NCBI GenBank assembly: GCA_002434305.1
Contig: DJJU01000006.1
Coordinates: 310,001 to 374,000 of the forward strand
Length of the DNA stretch: 64,000 nucleotides
Source: Alicycliphilus sp. UBA6560
GTDB taxonomy: Bacteria > Pseudomonadota > Gammaproteobacteria > Burkholderiales > Burkholderiaceae_C
Direction: 5' to 3'
Position numbers and translations under genes: made by a program. Positions within the stretch are counted from its first letter, which is position 1. The number at the start of each line of letters is the position of its first letter. The notes beneath the pieces are model-generated. The model was not told the origin of the DNA. It saw nothing but the letters and a program-made list of their open reading frames with translations, and made no database searches. Shown here in pieces: positions 46,638 to 53,952 of this stretch.

Positions 46638-46713
46638 GGGTCGTTAGCTCAGCCGGTAGAGCAGCGGACTTTTAATCCGTTGGTCGCAGGTTCGAATCCT
46701 GCACGACCCACCA
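46638..46713 (+). tRNA. tRNA-Lys (anticodon TTT)
   Basis: A 76-base cloverleaf with encoded CCA. The acceptor stem GGGTCGT/ACGACCC is perfect, the anticodon loop CTTTTAA gives TTT (reading AAA/AAG), and the T arm GCAGG-TTCGAAT-CCTGC is perfect. A terminator follows at 46731. It borders a block of accessory-looking genes, and tRNA-Lys 3' ends are common integration sites. Confidence 0.97.
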
Positions 46714-46730
46714 ACCATTCATTCAGATCA

Positions 46731-46764
46731 AGCACTTGCACCCTATGGGGCGCAAGTGCTTTTT
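46731..46764. terminator. Intrinsic terminator after tRNA-Lys
   Basis: A 9-bp stem AGCACTTGC (46731-46739) / GCAAGTGCT (46752-46760), followed by TTTTT. It ends the tRNA transcript and, read the other way, could end the leftward AtuA-like transcript. Confidence 0.9.
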
Positions 46765-46773
46765 GTTCGCGCC

Positions 46774-48606
46774 TCAGCCAAGCGTGGCGTTCTCCTTGCG
46801 GCTGCCGGGGACTTCGATCTGCATCTCAAGCAGCATCTGCGCCATGCCTTTGCCCATGGGATCGTTGCGTAGCGACGATGGGCCGCCCCCGTCGAGCGCC
46901 TGGTCCATGACGAAGTTCAGGGCGTGCAGCCCCGGGACTTCGTAGCGGTTGATCCGCCCCTTGACCAGGTGGCCCAACTGCGCACGGACCCTCGCCGCGC
47001 TCAAGGTCTCCTTCAGAAAACCGTAGTCCTGCGGATCGCGCGCGAAGATTGCCACGTTGGAGGTGTCGCCCTTGTCGCCCGAGCGCCCATGGGCCAGCTG
47101 CAGCAGCATTAAGGTCGAAGACTCCGCCGCGCACGATGGGCTGGCCATGCCCTCGCTGTCCACAGAGCGAACATAAGGCAGAGGCGGCGCGCCATCGCAG
47201 CGAATGGAGACGCCGTGCCGCTGCCCGCCAAGGATGACGGCAGGCGCTGCAAGTGCGCTCTTGGGGACCAGGCAGGTATACAGCCGCGACAGCGGCTCCA
47301 CCACCGGTCTGCTGTTGGTGGTGAGGGCGCTGCCGCTGGTGGTTCCTGGTGCGAAGGAGACACCTGGACTGCGGGATTCCCGCGAAAAGAGCTCTAAAGC
47401 CTCCTTCGACGGGTGAGTGACTGAAAGCCGGGCAATGGCCTCCCTCAGCGAAGCATGGTTTTGCGCATGCGGCCCGTATGCGTCCTCGGCGCCGATCACC
47501 GTCGCGGCGGATTTCGTGAAATCGGCGTATCCACGTGCCTGAAGCAGGTGACTCGTCCTCTCCAGGAGGGCGTCGCTGGTGCGCCTTGCCTTTCTTACGG
47601 CGTCAACGCCGAAGACGCACACCTGGGCCGTGCAGCGGTAGCCCTGCTGGTAGCTGGCCGATAGCTTGTAGGTAGCGGGAGCCGGCGTGCCCAGGGCGCC
47701 GTGGACGCGGATGCGATCCTTGCCAGCCGCGCTCACGGTGACCTGCGTGAAGTCGCAGACCACGTCGGGCAGCACGTAATGGGCAGGGTCGCCGACTTCG
47801 TAGAGGACTTGCTCGCTTACGGCCATTGGATCGATCAAGCCGCCGGTGCCGGCAGGCTTGCTGAGCTCGAAGGAGCCGTCTGGATGGCAGATGGCGAAGG
47901 GGTAGCCGATGTTCTCCCAGTCGGGCACGCGCTCCCAGTCGGTAAAGATTCCTCCCGTGGCCTGCGCGCCGCACTCCAGCACGTGCCCGGCCAGCGATCC
48001 CGCGGCAAGCAGATCGAATTGATCCGCCCGCCAGCCGAACTCGTGCATCAGGATGCCCAGCGTGGCTGCACTGTCCACGATCCGCCCGGTGACCACGATG
48101 TCGGCGCCGAGTTCCAGGGCGCGGGCAATGGGTACCGCACCCAGATAGGCGTTGGCGCTGTCGATCGACGCCGGCATCTGCTCGCCCGTATAGAAGTCGG
48201 GCGTTTCTTGCGCACGAAGGCTTTCGACCAAGTGCATGCAGTCGTCGCCTTCCACATAGGCCACCCGCAGGAACAGGTTGTGCTCCCTCAGGTGCCGCTC
48301 GATCGCGGCAGCGCACGCGGCCGGATTCAAGCCGCCCGCGTTGGCCACCAGGCGTATGCCTTTCTCGGCGCAGGTGGGGGCGATCTGCGGCAGCACATAG
48401 TCCACGAACTCCGCTGCATATCCCAGCGCCGGATCACCGCGCCGGGCTTGCGAGAAGCCCGAAAGCGTCATCTCCGCCAAATAGTCGAACACCAGATATT
48501 GCATCCCCGGAACATGCATGAGCTGCGTGGGCCCCAGGATGCTGTCGCCAATGAAGGCGGATGCGCCGCCGATGATGACGGACTCGGATTTATGCTTCAT
48601 TGCCAT
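46774..48606 (-). CDS. AtuA-family (DUF1446) acyclic terpene utilisation-like protein
   Basis: A 610-residue protein. The N-terminal 450 residues match the DUF1446/AtuA family (VIIGGASAFIGDSILGPTQL, RLVANAGGLNPAACAAAIER, VVTGRIVDSAATLGILMHEF). The last 110 (LLQLAHGRSGDKGDTSNVAI) are the AtuA-like ferredoxin-fold C-terminal domain, fused here. AtuA is required for citronellol and geraniol catabolism in Pseudomonas, but its reaction is not settled, and no other atu genes are near. The ATG at 48606 overlaps the Bug-receptor stop (TGATG), so the two form an operon controlled by the divergent LysR gene. Its substrate is probably an organic acid taken up with the Bug protein, an inference. Confidence 0.82.
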   Translation of the reverse strand: MAMKHKSESVIIGGASAFIGDSILGPTQLMHVPGMQYLVFDYLAEMTLSGFSQARRGDPALGYAAEFVDYVLPQIAPTCAEKGIRLVANAGGLNPAACAAAIERHLREHNLFLRVAYVEGDDCMHLVESLRAQETPDFYTGEQMPASIDSANAYLGAVPIARALELGADIVVTGRIVDSAATLGILMHEFGWRADQFDLLAAGSLAGHVLECGAQATGGIFTDWERVPDWENIGYPFAICHPDGSFELSKPAGTGGLIDPMAVSEQVLYEVGDPAHYVLPDVVCDFTQVTVSAAGKDRIRVHGALGTPAPATYKLSASYQQGYRCTAQVCVFGVDAVRKARRTSDALLERTSHLLQARGYADFTKSAATVIGAEDAYGPHAQNHASLREAIARLSVTHPSKEALELFSRESRSPGVSFAPGTTSGSALTTNSRPVVEPLSRLYTCLVPKSALAAPAVILGGQRHGVSIRCDGAPPLPYVRSVDSEGMASPSCAAESSTLMLLQLAHGRSGDKGDTSNVAIFARDPQDYGFLKETLSAARVRAQLGHLVKGRINRYEVPGLHALNFVMDQALDGGGPSSLRNDPMGKGMAQMLLEMQIEVPGSRKENATLG

Positions 48607-49604
48607 CAATCGAAAGAAACGCCCAGGGACTGGATGAGCTTGCCGTTGCTCTCCGACTCGCTGCGGATGAACTGACCGAATTGGGCCGGCGTGCTGCCGA
48701 CAGGCTCGGTGCTGATCGAGGCCAGCTTCTTCACGAGTTCAGGGTCCTTTAGCACCTCGGCGGTAGTTGCAGCTAGGCGCTCCACGATGGGCTGGGGCGT
48801 TTTGGCAGGCGCGAGCAGGCCGGCCCAGGCGTAGGCCACCATGTCGGGGTAGCCGGCTTCGCGCATGGTCGGGATGTCGGGCAGTACCGGCGATCGGTTC
48901 TCGCCCGTCACGGCCAGGGCCTTTAGCTTGCCGCTCTTGATGTGCGGGCCCATCGCCGAGACGGCATCGAACATGAACCCGACCCGGTCGGATAGCAGGT
49001 CCGAGACGGCGTCCGTCGTGCCCTTGTAGGGAACATGCTGGGTGGCCGTCATGCCTGCAGCCCTGACGAAGCGCTCGCTCAGAATGTGGGCGGCCGAGCC
49101 CATGCCGCTGCTGGCGTAGGTGAGCGGCGCCGCGCTGTCGTTGCCCAGAGAGGCCAGCTGCCTCGGCGCGCCTGCCGCTGGCCTGGCAGTCACCAGCACC
49201 AGCGAGGTCTTGGTCAGCTGGGTGACCGGGGCCAGATCCGTTGGAGCGAAAGGCAACTTCTTGTACAGCGCGAAGTTGTTGGCATAGGCTCCTATGACGA
49301 TCAGCAGGGAGTATCCATCGGGTGCAGCCTTGGCCACGATGTCGGTGCCGATGATGCTGTTGCCGCCCGGCTTGTTGTCGACGACGAAGGGCTGGCCGAG
49401 CTTGTCCGCGACTCGCCGCATGACCTCTCGCGCAATGATGTCCGTATTGCCGCCCGCGGAGTAGGGCACCACAACCCGCACCGGGCGCTGCGGGTAGGCC
49501 GCGTTGGCCTCTGCAGCCGCAGAGGGCGCCCAGGCTATTGCCAGGGCCGCTGCGGCAGCGCAGAGCAGCTTTTGGGGCGAGGGAAAACGGGCAAGGTCTT
49601 TCAT
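48606..49604 (-). CDS. Bug-family tripartite tricarboxylate transporter substrate-binding protein
   Basis: A 332-residue periplasmic receptor. A signal peptide (about residues 12-32, LLCAAAAALAIAWAPSAAAE) is followed by YPQRPVRVVVPYSAGGNTDI (about 37-56), PGGNSIIGTDIVAKAAPDGY (about 79-98) and GYPDMVAYAWAGLLAPAKTP, the hallmarks of Bug (TctC) proteins that are highly expanded in Burkholderiales. No TctA/TctB permease is nearby, as usual for orphan Bug genes. AAGGAGACACG precedes the ATG at 49604. It is the first gene of the Bug-AtuA operon. Confidence 0.92.
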   Translation of the reverse strand: MKDLARFPSPQKLLCAAAAALAIAWAPSAAAEANAAYPQRPVRVVVPYSAGGNTDIIAREVMRRVADKLGQPFVVDNKPGGNSIIGTDIVAKAAPDGYSLLIVIGAYANNFALYKKLPFAPTDLAPVTQLTKTSLVLVTARPAAGAPRQLASLGNDSAAPLTYASSGMGSAAHILSERFVRAAGMTATQHVPYKGTTDAVSDLLSDRVGFMFDAVSAMGPHIKSGKLKALAVTGENRSPVLPDIPTMREAGYPDMVAYAWAGLLAPAKTPQPIVERLAATTAEVLKDPELVKKLASISTEPVGSTPAQFGQFIRSESESNGKLIQSLGVSFD

Positions 49605-49671
49605 CGTGTCTCCTTGGTTGGTGTCCGTTTCATTATGGGAAGCGGTCTTGTGGGCCGCTATGCCTGAAAAT

Positions 49672-49688
49672 GGTTTATCGCGATAACC
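49672..49688. promoter_or_regulatory. Putative LysR operator GGTTTATCGCGATAACC
   Basis: A near-perfect palindrome (GGTT-ATCGCGAT-AACC with one extra T) in the 108-bp gap between the divergent LysR gene and the Bug-AtuA operon, 24 bases before the lysR ATG. It contains the T-N11-A form of LysR sites. Its position suits autorepression plus activation of the operon. Confidence 0.6.
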
Positions 49689-49712
49689 AATTGGAATCAG
49701 TCTGCTCACTTC

Positions 49713-50624
49713 ATGAACATCAACGACCTGCTCTGGTTCAAATGCGTGGCAGACAAAGGCAGCGTTCACCGCGCGGCTGCCGAGCTGGGGATCAGCCAGC
49801 CGGCCCTCTCCAAGGCCATCCGGCGCATTGAGGTTGCCCTGGGCCTGACGCTGTTCGAGCGCAGCGCACGCGGCATGCTGCTCACGCAGGCGGGCGCCGT
49901 GCTTCACCGCCGCGCCCTCGAGCTATCGGACTGGTCGGCCGGCGTGGCCGCCGATGTGTCAGGGCTTAAGACGGGCGATGTCCGCATCCTGCGCGTAGGC
50001 GTCGTCCCGGCACTGCTGCACTCCCTGCTGCTGCCCGCTGCCCGAACCCTCATGCAGCAGAAAGCTGCGCGGCTCTCAATCCGTGTCCAGCTGAGCGACG
50101 CCCTGGCCCAGTTGCTGGAAAACGGCGAGATCGATTACGCGATTGCTGCCATGAATGACGGTTTCGCGAACCAGTTCAGTCACCAGGTTTTGGGCCTGCA
50201 GCGCAGCTACGTCGTGGGACGCAAGGGACATCCGCTGCTCAAGCGGCCCTTTGAAGCGGCTGAACTGGCGCGGCAGGGCTGGGTCATGTCTCCCAAGCAC
50301 ATCTTGCTGCGGCAGTGGATAGACAGGTTCCTGCAAGACACGGCCGGTATCGAGGTGCGGCCCATGGTGGAGGTCGACGCCACCCCGACGGTGCTGGCCC
50401 CTTTATTGGTATACACGGACCTGCTCACCGTGCTGACCGAGGATGCACTGCACTCCCCGGCGTGCCGCAAGCTGCGCGCTTTGCCCGTGCCCGCGCCGAC
50501 CTGGGATCTCAACATTGCCTTACTCTGGCGCCGGACTGCGCCCTTCGGGCCGCTGATGGAGGAGTTCCGAACGCTGGTCACCCGGGCAGCACGCTTTTCA
50601 GGCGTGGACGCAAAAGGCCCGTAG
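49713..50624 (+). CDS. LysR-family transcriptional regulator
   Basis: A 303-residue regulator. The winged helix-turn-helix is at residues 1-60 (MNINDLLWFKCVADKGSVHR, AAAELGISQPALSKAIRRIE, VALGLTLFERSARGMLLTQA). The effector domain follows from about 90 (LRVGVVPALLHSLLLPAART). It is divergent from the Bug-AtuA operon and presumably controls it in response to the transported acid. Its stop codon directly abuts the stop of the convergent YqaJ-like gene with no gap. Confidence 0.92.
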   Translation: MNINDLLWFKCVADKGSVHRAAAELGISQPALSKAIRRIEVALGLTLFERSARGMLLTQAGAVLHRRALELSDWSAGVAADVSGLKTGDVRILRVGVVPALLHSLLLPAARTLMQQKAARLSIRVQLSDALAQLLENGEIDYAIAAMNDGFANQFSHQVLGLQRSYVVGRKGHPLLKRPFEAAELARQGWVMSPKHILLRQWIDRFLQDTAGIEVRPMVEVDATPTVLAPLLVYTDLLTVLTEDALHSPACRKLRALPVPAPTWDLNIALLWRRTAPFGPLMEEFRTLVTRAARFSGVDAKGP

Positions 50625-51251
50625 CTACGGCAGCTGCGGATTGCGATAGTCGCGTATCAGGGCCACCGTGGCCTGCACCTCGGCACTGAATTGCGTGATC
50701 GCCTCCTCCAGCCGCGCGATGTAGGCCTCGTCCCGGGGGATGCGGCGCACGATCAGGCGAGCGTTGGTGGGGAAGGCCGGATTGAAGCTCACGAAGTCCC
50801 ACCATTTGCGCCCCGTGATCCACATCGAACCTTGTATCTGCGCGGTGTAGCCCGGCGGCTCGGCGGGCAGGGCCAGATAGTCGGCGTGGGTACGCTCGCG
50901 TGGGCATTTGATCTCCACGCCGCCGTCATCATCCACCAGGCCATCGGGCGAAACCCCGCAGGGCAAGTGTTCATGCAGGCAGAAGCCTACTTCGGTGACG
51001 AAGTTGCCCGTCAGCGCCTCGTACTCAGCGCGTGCCACAGGTTCGCGCTCCACGCCGGTTTCCATGGCCAGCGTGGTGAAGGTGTCCAGCGGCTGTCCTG
51101 TGATGATCTCCAGCGCCAGCTGCGTGGCATAGGCCTTGCGTGTCAGGCCCCGACCGGCCGCCAGCACGTCGGCAAAGCGGCTGCCCGTGGCCTTGCCCAG
51201 GCGTAGGGTGGTCCATTCGGTGCTGCCTTGTGGCGCATTACTGACCTGCAT
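50625..51251 (-). CDS. YqaJ-family phage-type recombination exonuclease
   Basis: A 208-residue (or 214, if started at 51269) nuclease of the lambda Exo/YqaJ class. The PD-(D/E)xK residues are visible: Glu71 region (METGVEREPVARAEYE), Asp103 in GVSPDGLVDDDGG, Glu113 and Lys115 in VEIKCPRER, and Gln138 in YTAQIQGSMWITG, the motif that follows in viral alkaline exonucleases. With an annealing protein it would resect DNA ends and promote single-strand annealing. Its start overlaps the ERF gene stop by 14 bases, a coupled pair. No integrase, portal or other prophage gene is near, so this looks like a remnant or a domesticated module. Confidence 0.85.
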   Translation of the reverse strand: MQVSNAPQGSTEWTTLRLGKATGSRFADVLAAGRGLTRKAYATQLALEIITGQPLDTFTTLAMETGVEREPVARAEYEALTGNFVTEVGFCLHEHLPCGVSPDGLVDDDGGVEIKCPRERTHADYLALPAEPPGYTAQIQGSMWITGRKWWDFVSFNPAFPTNARLIVRRIPRDEAYIARLEEAITQFSAEVQATVALIRDYRNPQLP

Positions 51252-51867
51252 CGGTATCGGCTGTGGCACGCTGTGCGATCGCCTTCAACTCGGCATGGCG
51301 CGTGGCCAGGGCCAGGCGATCGCCTTGCGCGGCGTTCTGCCAGAAGGCCTTGTAGCTGTCCAGGCCGGCCTGGGCGGCTTCCATGGCAGCGTCCAGCAGG
51401 CGTTGTGGCGGCTCGGGCATTCCGGGATCGTCGTCCTCGGGATCCAGGTAGGACTCCGGGTCCATGGCCATGGTGGGTACGACGAACTGCTGAAACAGCG
51501 CCGTGCGAAAGGCAATGGACTGCGCCTTGGTCACCGCCTTGTCGCCTGCGTCCATGGCCTCGCCGAAGCACTCGCTGAGCACGAAGGAGCCGTCCTCGGC
51601 CGCAAACCTGAAGGTGCCCTTGAGCGTGCAAAAGCGGATGGCCCGCCCGTCCTTGGGATCACCCCGGAAGCGCTCGTAAATGTTCAACTCCGAATACGAA
51701 GGCGTGACGGTGATGCCATGCTTGACCAGCAGGGGCGACAGCTCGTTCATCGCGGATTCGATGCCCCGGAAGCTGTAGCCCTGCTGCACGTTGCGCTGCA
51801 GCTTGGCGATACCCGTGGTAGCGATATCCTTCATCACGCCGAGGACTGCGTCCTGAATTCTGCTCAT
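51238..51867 (-). CDS. ERF-family single-strand annealing protein
   Basis: A 209-residue protein of the ERF superfamily (phage P22 Erf-like). YSFRGIESAMNELSPLLVKH (residues 31-50) and GEAMDAGDKAVTKAQSIAFR (102-121) are the two signature regions, the second with the G-E-A-x-D-x-G-D-K-A motif. ERF proteins form rings that anneal complementary single strands. An acidic and Ala/Gln-rich C-terminal tail (about 140-209) follows, which in such proteins recruits partners. The start at 51867 is preceded by a weak AGAATTC-spaced site; a 12-residue upstream extension is unlikely. It is followed by the YqaJ exonuclease gene. Confidence 0.85.
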   Translation of the reverse strand: MSRIQDAVLGVMKDIATTGIAKLQRNVQQGYSFRGIESAMNELSPLLVKHGITVTPSYSELNIYERFRGDPKDGRAIRFCTLKGTFRFAAEDGSFVLSECFGEAMDAGDKAVTKAQSIAFRTALFQQFVVPTMAMDPESYLDPEDDDPGMPEPPQRLLDAAMEAAQAGLDSYKAFWQNAAQGDRLALATRHAELKAIAQRATADTDAGQ

Positions 51868-52074
51868 GCGGCATCTCTTGCGGTTGGACTGCGACAGGAG
51901 CAAACGTAGTGCTCAGGCAGCGCGACGCTTGTAGGCCAACCGGTATTGCGCGGGCAGGCCTGGGGCGGTGGCCGCGACAGCGCGGCCCGCTCCTACCCGG
52001 ATGCTGGCGCTGGCCCGACCGCACACAGGTGGGCAATTGGCCACCCTTGGGCCATGTTTTCAAGGAGGTACGCC

Positions 52075-52401
52075 ATGCAGATCAAGAGCATTCCCGGCTC
52101 CGAGCCCGCCGACACCCCGGAAGAAGCTACCGCCCAGGCGGACACGGCGGCCGAGGCCAACGAGGTACTGAGCGCCGAGCAGGACGTGGCCGATGGCGTG
52201 GACGACATTACCGCCCATCCGTTCGATGACATTCCCGTTGACGGCCCGCTGAATTTCGACGACGGCACCGACATGGCTCGTCCCCGGGGCGATACGCGCC
52301 GCACTGGCGGCACGTGGGACGACGAGGGTGCTGACAGCGGCGAGCTTGGCCCGCCTTCAGAGATCATGTCCGACCGGGTCGAGCCCAGCGACAAGCGTTA
52401 G
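52075..52401 (+). CDS. Small acidic protein of unknown function
   Basis: A 108-residue protein with many Asp/Glu and no hydrophobic segment, likely disordered. It has the repeated style ADTPEEATAQADTAAEANEV, DDITAHPFDDIPVDGPLNFD and a C-terminal EPSDKR. No family was recognised. The ATG at 52075 has a strong AAGGAGG 9 bases upstream, better than the upstream in-frame ATG at 52054. It is divergent from the ERF gene across 207 bases, in which I see nothing else, and its stop overlaps the stop of the SPFH gene by 4 bases. It may belong with the recombination pair as a modulator, since phage recombination loci often hold small acidic proteins, but this is a guess. Confidence 0.6.
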   Translation: MQIKSIPGSEPADTPEEATAQADTAAEANEVLSAEQDVADGVDDITAHPFDDIPVDGPLNFDDGTDMARPRGDTRRTGGTWDDEGADSGELGPPSEIMSDRVEPSDKR

Positions 52402-53318
52402 CGACCTGCTTGCTGGCCTGTTTTGACCATCTGCATGGCCGAGCCAAGCAGCGCTGAAACCTCGGTCATGTTGCTGGGCACGATGAGCGTGGTGGTCGCG
52501 TCGGCGGCGACCTTGCTATAGGCCTCGACCGCCTTTTCGGCGACACGCAGCTGCACTGCCTGTTCGCCCGCAGGCTGGCGGATGGCGGCGGCGACGCGTT
52601 CGATGGCTTGCGCTGTAGCTGCCGCCACAGTCAGCAGGGCTGTGGCTTCGCCCTGGGCGTTGTTGATGGCGGCCTGTTTCTCGCCTTCTGAACGCGCGAT
52701 GAACGCCTCGCGCTCGCCGGTGGCGATGTTGATCTGCTCCTGTCTGCGGCCCTCGGAGGCCGCGATGAGTGCGCGCTTTTCGCGCTCGGCGGTAATCTGG
52801 GCCTGCATGGCACGCAGGATCTCGGCCGGCGGCGTCAGGTCCTTGATCTCGTAACGCAGCACCTTCACGCCCCAATTCAAGGCTGCCTCGTCGATGGCAG
52901 AGACCACCTGGGCATTGATCATGTCGCGCTCCTCGAAGGTCTTGTCCAGCTCCAGACGGCCGATGACACTGCGCAGCGACGTCTGCGCCAGCTGCGTGAC
53001 AGCCATGATGTAGTTGGACGAGCCGTAGCTGGCGCGCATGGGATCGGTCACCTGGAAGTAAAGGATGCCGTCCACCTGCAGCTGGGTGTTGTCCCGCGTG
53101 ATGCAGACCTGGCTGGGCACGTCCAGCGGGATTTCCTTCAAGCTGTGCTTGTAGGCAATGCGGTCGATGAACGGAATGATGAACTTCGGCCCAGGCGACA
53201 ACGTGCCGGCGTACTTGCCCAGGCGCTCCTTCACCCAGGCGTGCTGCTGCGGGACGATCTGCACCGAGCGGATGATGAAGATCACGGCGATCACGAACAG
53301 GACAATGGCGACTTCCAT
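52398..53318 (-). CDS. SPFH/stomatin-like membrane protein (QmcA/paraslipin type)
   Basis: A 306-residue protein with one N-terminal membrane helix (residues 2-18) and an SPFH domain: VPQQHAWVKERLGKYAGTLS (about 23-42), PGPKFIIPFIDRIAYKHSLK, DNTQLQVDGILYFQVTDPMR and SLRSVIGRLELDKTFEERD. A long alanine/glutamate-rich coiled coil (about 165-260) follows. Such proteins form membrane microdomain scaffolds. It is followed upstream (same strand) by an NfeD gene, the usual partner in bacteria. The operon order is nfeD then SPFH, with 44 bases between them. Confidence 0.9.
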   Translation of the reverse strand: MEVAIVLFVIAVIFIIRSVQIVPQQHAWVKERLGKYAGTLSPGPKFIIPFIDRIAYKHSLKEIPLDVPSQVCITRDNTQLQVDGILYFQVTDPMRASYGSSNYIMAVTQLAQTSLRSVIGRLELDKTFEERDMINAQVVSAIDEAALNWGVKVLRYEIKDLTPPAEILRAMQAQITAEREKRALIAASEGRRQEQINIATGEREAFIARSEGEKQAAINNAQGEATALLTVAAATAQAIERVAAAIRQPAGEQAVQLRVAEKAVEAYSKVAADATTTLIVPSNMTEVSALLGSAMQMVKTGQQAGR

Positions 53319-53362
53319 GGCGGCTTTCTCGCAAGTTAAAAAACAGGTCAGGGGGCGGACGC

Positions 53363-53794
53363 CTATAGCGGATCGACCAATAGCCGGTTGCCCACCAGCT
53401 CGGCCACCCGATGCGGCCCGGTGGAGGGGGTGATGCCGGCGCGGTGCACCGCCGTCCAGCTGGCGCCGCGGTAGCGCACGATGGCGGTGCCGTCGGGCAG
53501 CCAGGCGTCGATCTGCACTGTCTCGCCGACATCCAGATTGACGCTGCGGTCAGCGCGGGCTGAAGGTTCGCCCGGGCGGCTGCGGCGCATGAAGTACGCG
53601 GCCAGCACGGTGGTCGCGCCCACCACGGCGCTCACCAGCACCTGTATCGTTGCCGACAAGCCGGCGTGCGCGGCGAGGGCGCCGGCGGCCAGGCCGATGG
53701 CCAGCATCAGCAGATAAAAGGTGCCTGTGAGCAGCTCGGCCGCAACAACTGCACCGACCATAAGCCACCACACAGTGGATGCATCCAGGTTCAC
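53363..53794 (-). CDS. NfeD-family membrane protein
   Basis: A 143-residue short NfeD. Two to three membrane helices (about residues 7-72, TVWWLMVGAVVAAELLTGTF and AAGALAAHAGLSATIQVLVS) precede a C-terminal OB-like domain (VNLDVGETVQIDAWLPDGTA, GASWTAVHRAG, VGNRLLVDPL). Short NfeD proteins pair with SPFH proteins such as the next gene. The start is GTG at 53794 with AAGGAGAGG 5 bases upstream. Confidence 0.85.
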   Translation of the reverse strand: MNLDASTVWWLMVGAVVAAELLTGTFYLLMLAIGLAAGALAAHAGLSATIQVLVSAVVGATTVLAAYFMRRSRPGEPSARADRSVNLDVGETVQIDAWLPDGTAIVRYRGASWTAVHRAGITPSTGPHRVAELVGNRLLVDPL

Positions 53795-53824
53795 CAGGCC
53801 TCTCCTTGAGATGGTTGATATCGG

Positions 53825-53844
53825 GCGTGCACAGGTTTGCACGC
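53825..53844. promoter_or_regulatory. Palindrome GCGTGCA-N6-TGCACGC upstream of the decarboxylase
   Basis: A perfect 7-bp inverted repeat in the 158-bp divergent region between nfeD and the decarboxylase gene. It may be an operator or a stem-loop; no known consensus was recognised. Confidence 0.4.
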
Positions 53845-53952
53845 GGTTACGGTGATTCTGTGCGAAATGTCCGGGGCTTCACAGCGCCGACAGGCATATT
53901 CCGTACACTTCGCGCCTTTCACGTTTTTCCACCCGCATGCCGGAGGCAGCGC

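Noticed and set aside
46560..46640. Another palindromic repeat copy between tcdA and tRNA-Lys
   Set aside because: The hairpin there (CAAGGCTTCGCTG) differs from the family consensus in arms and flanks.
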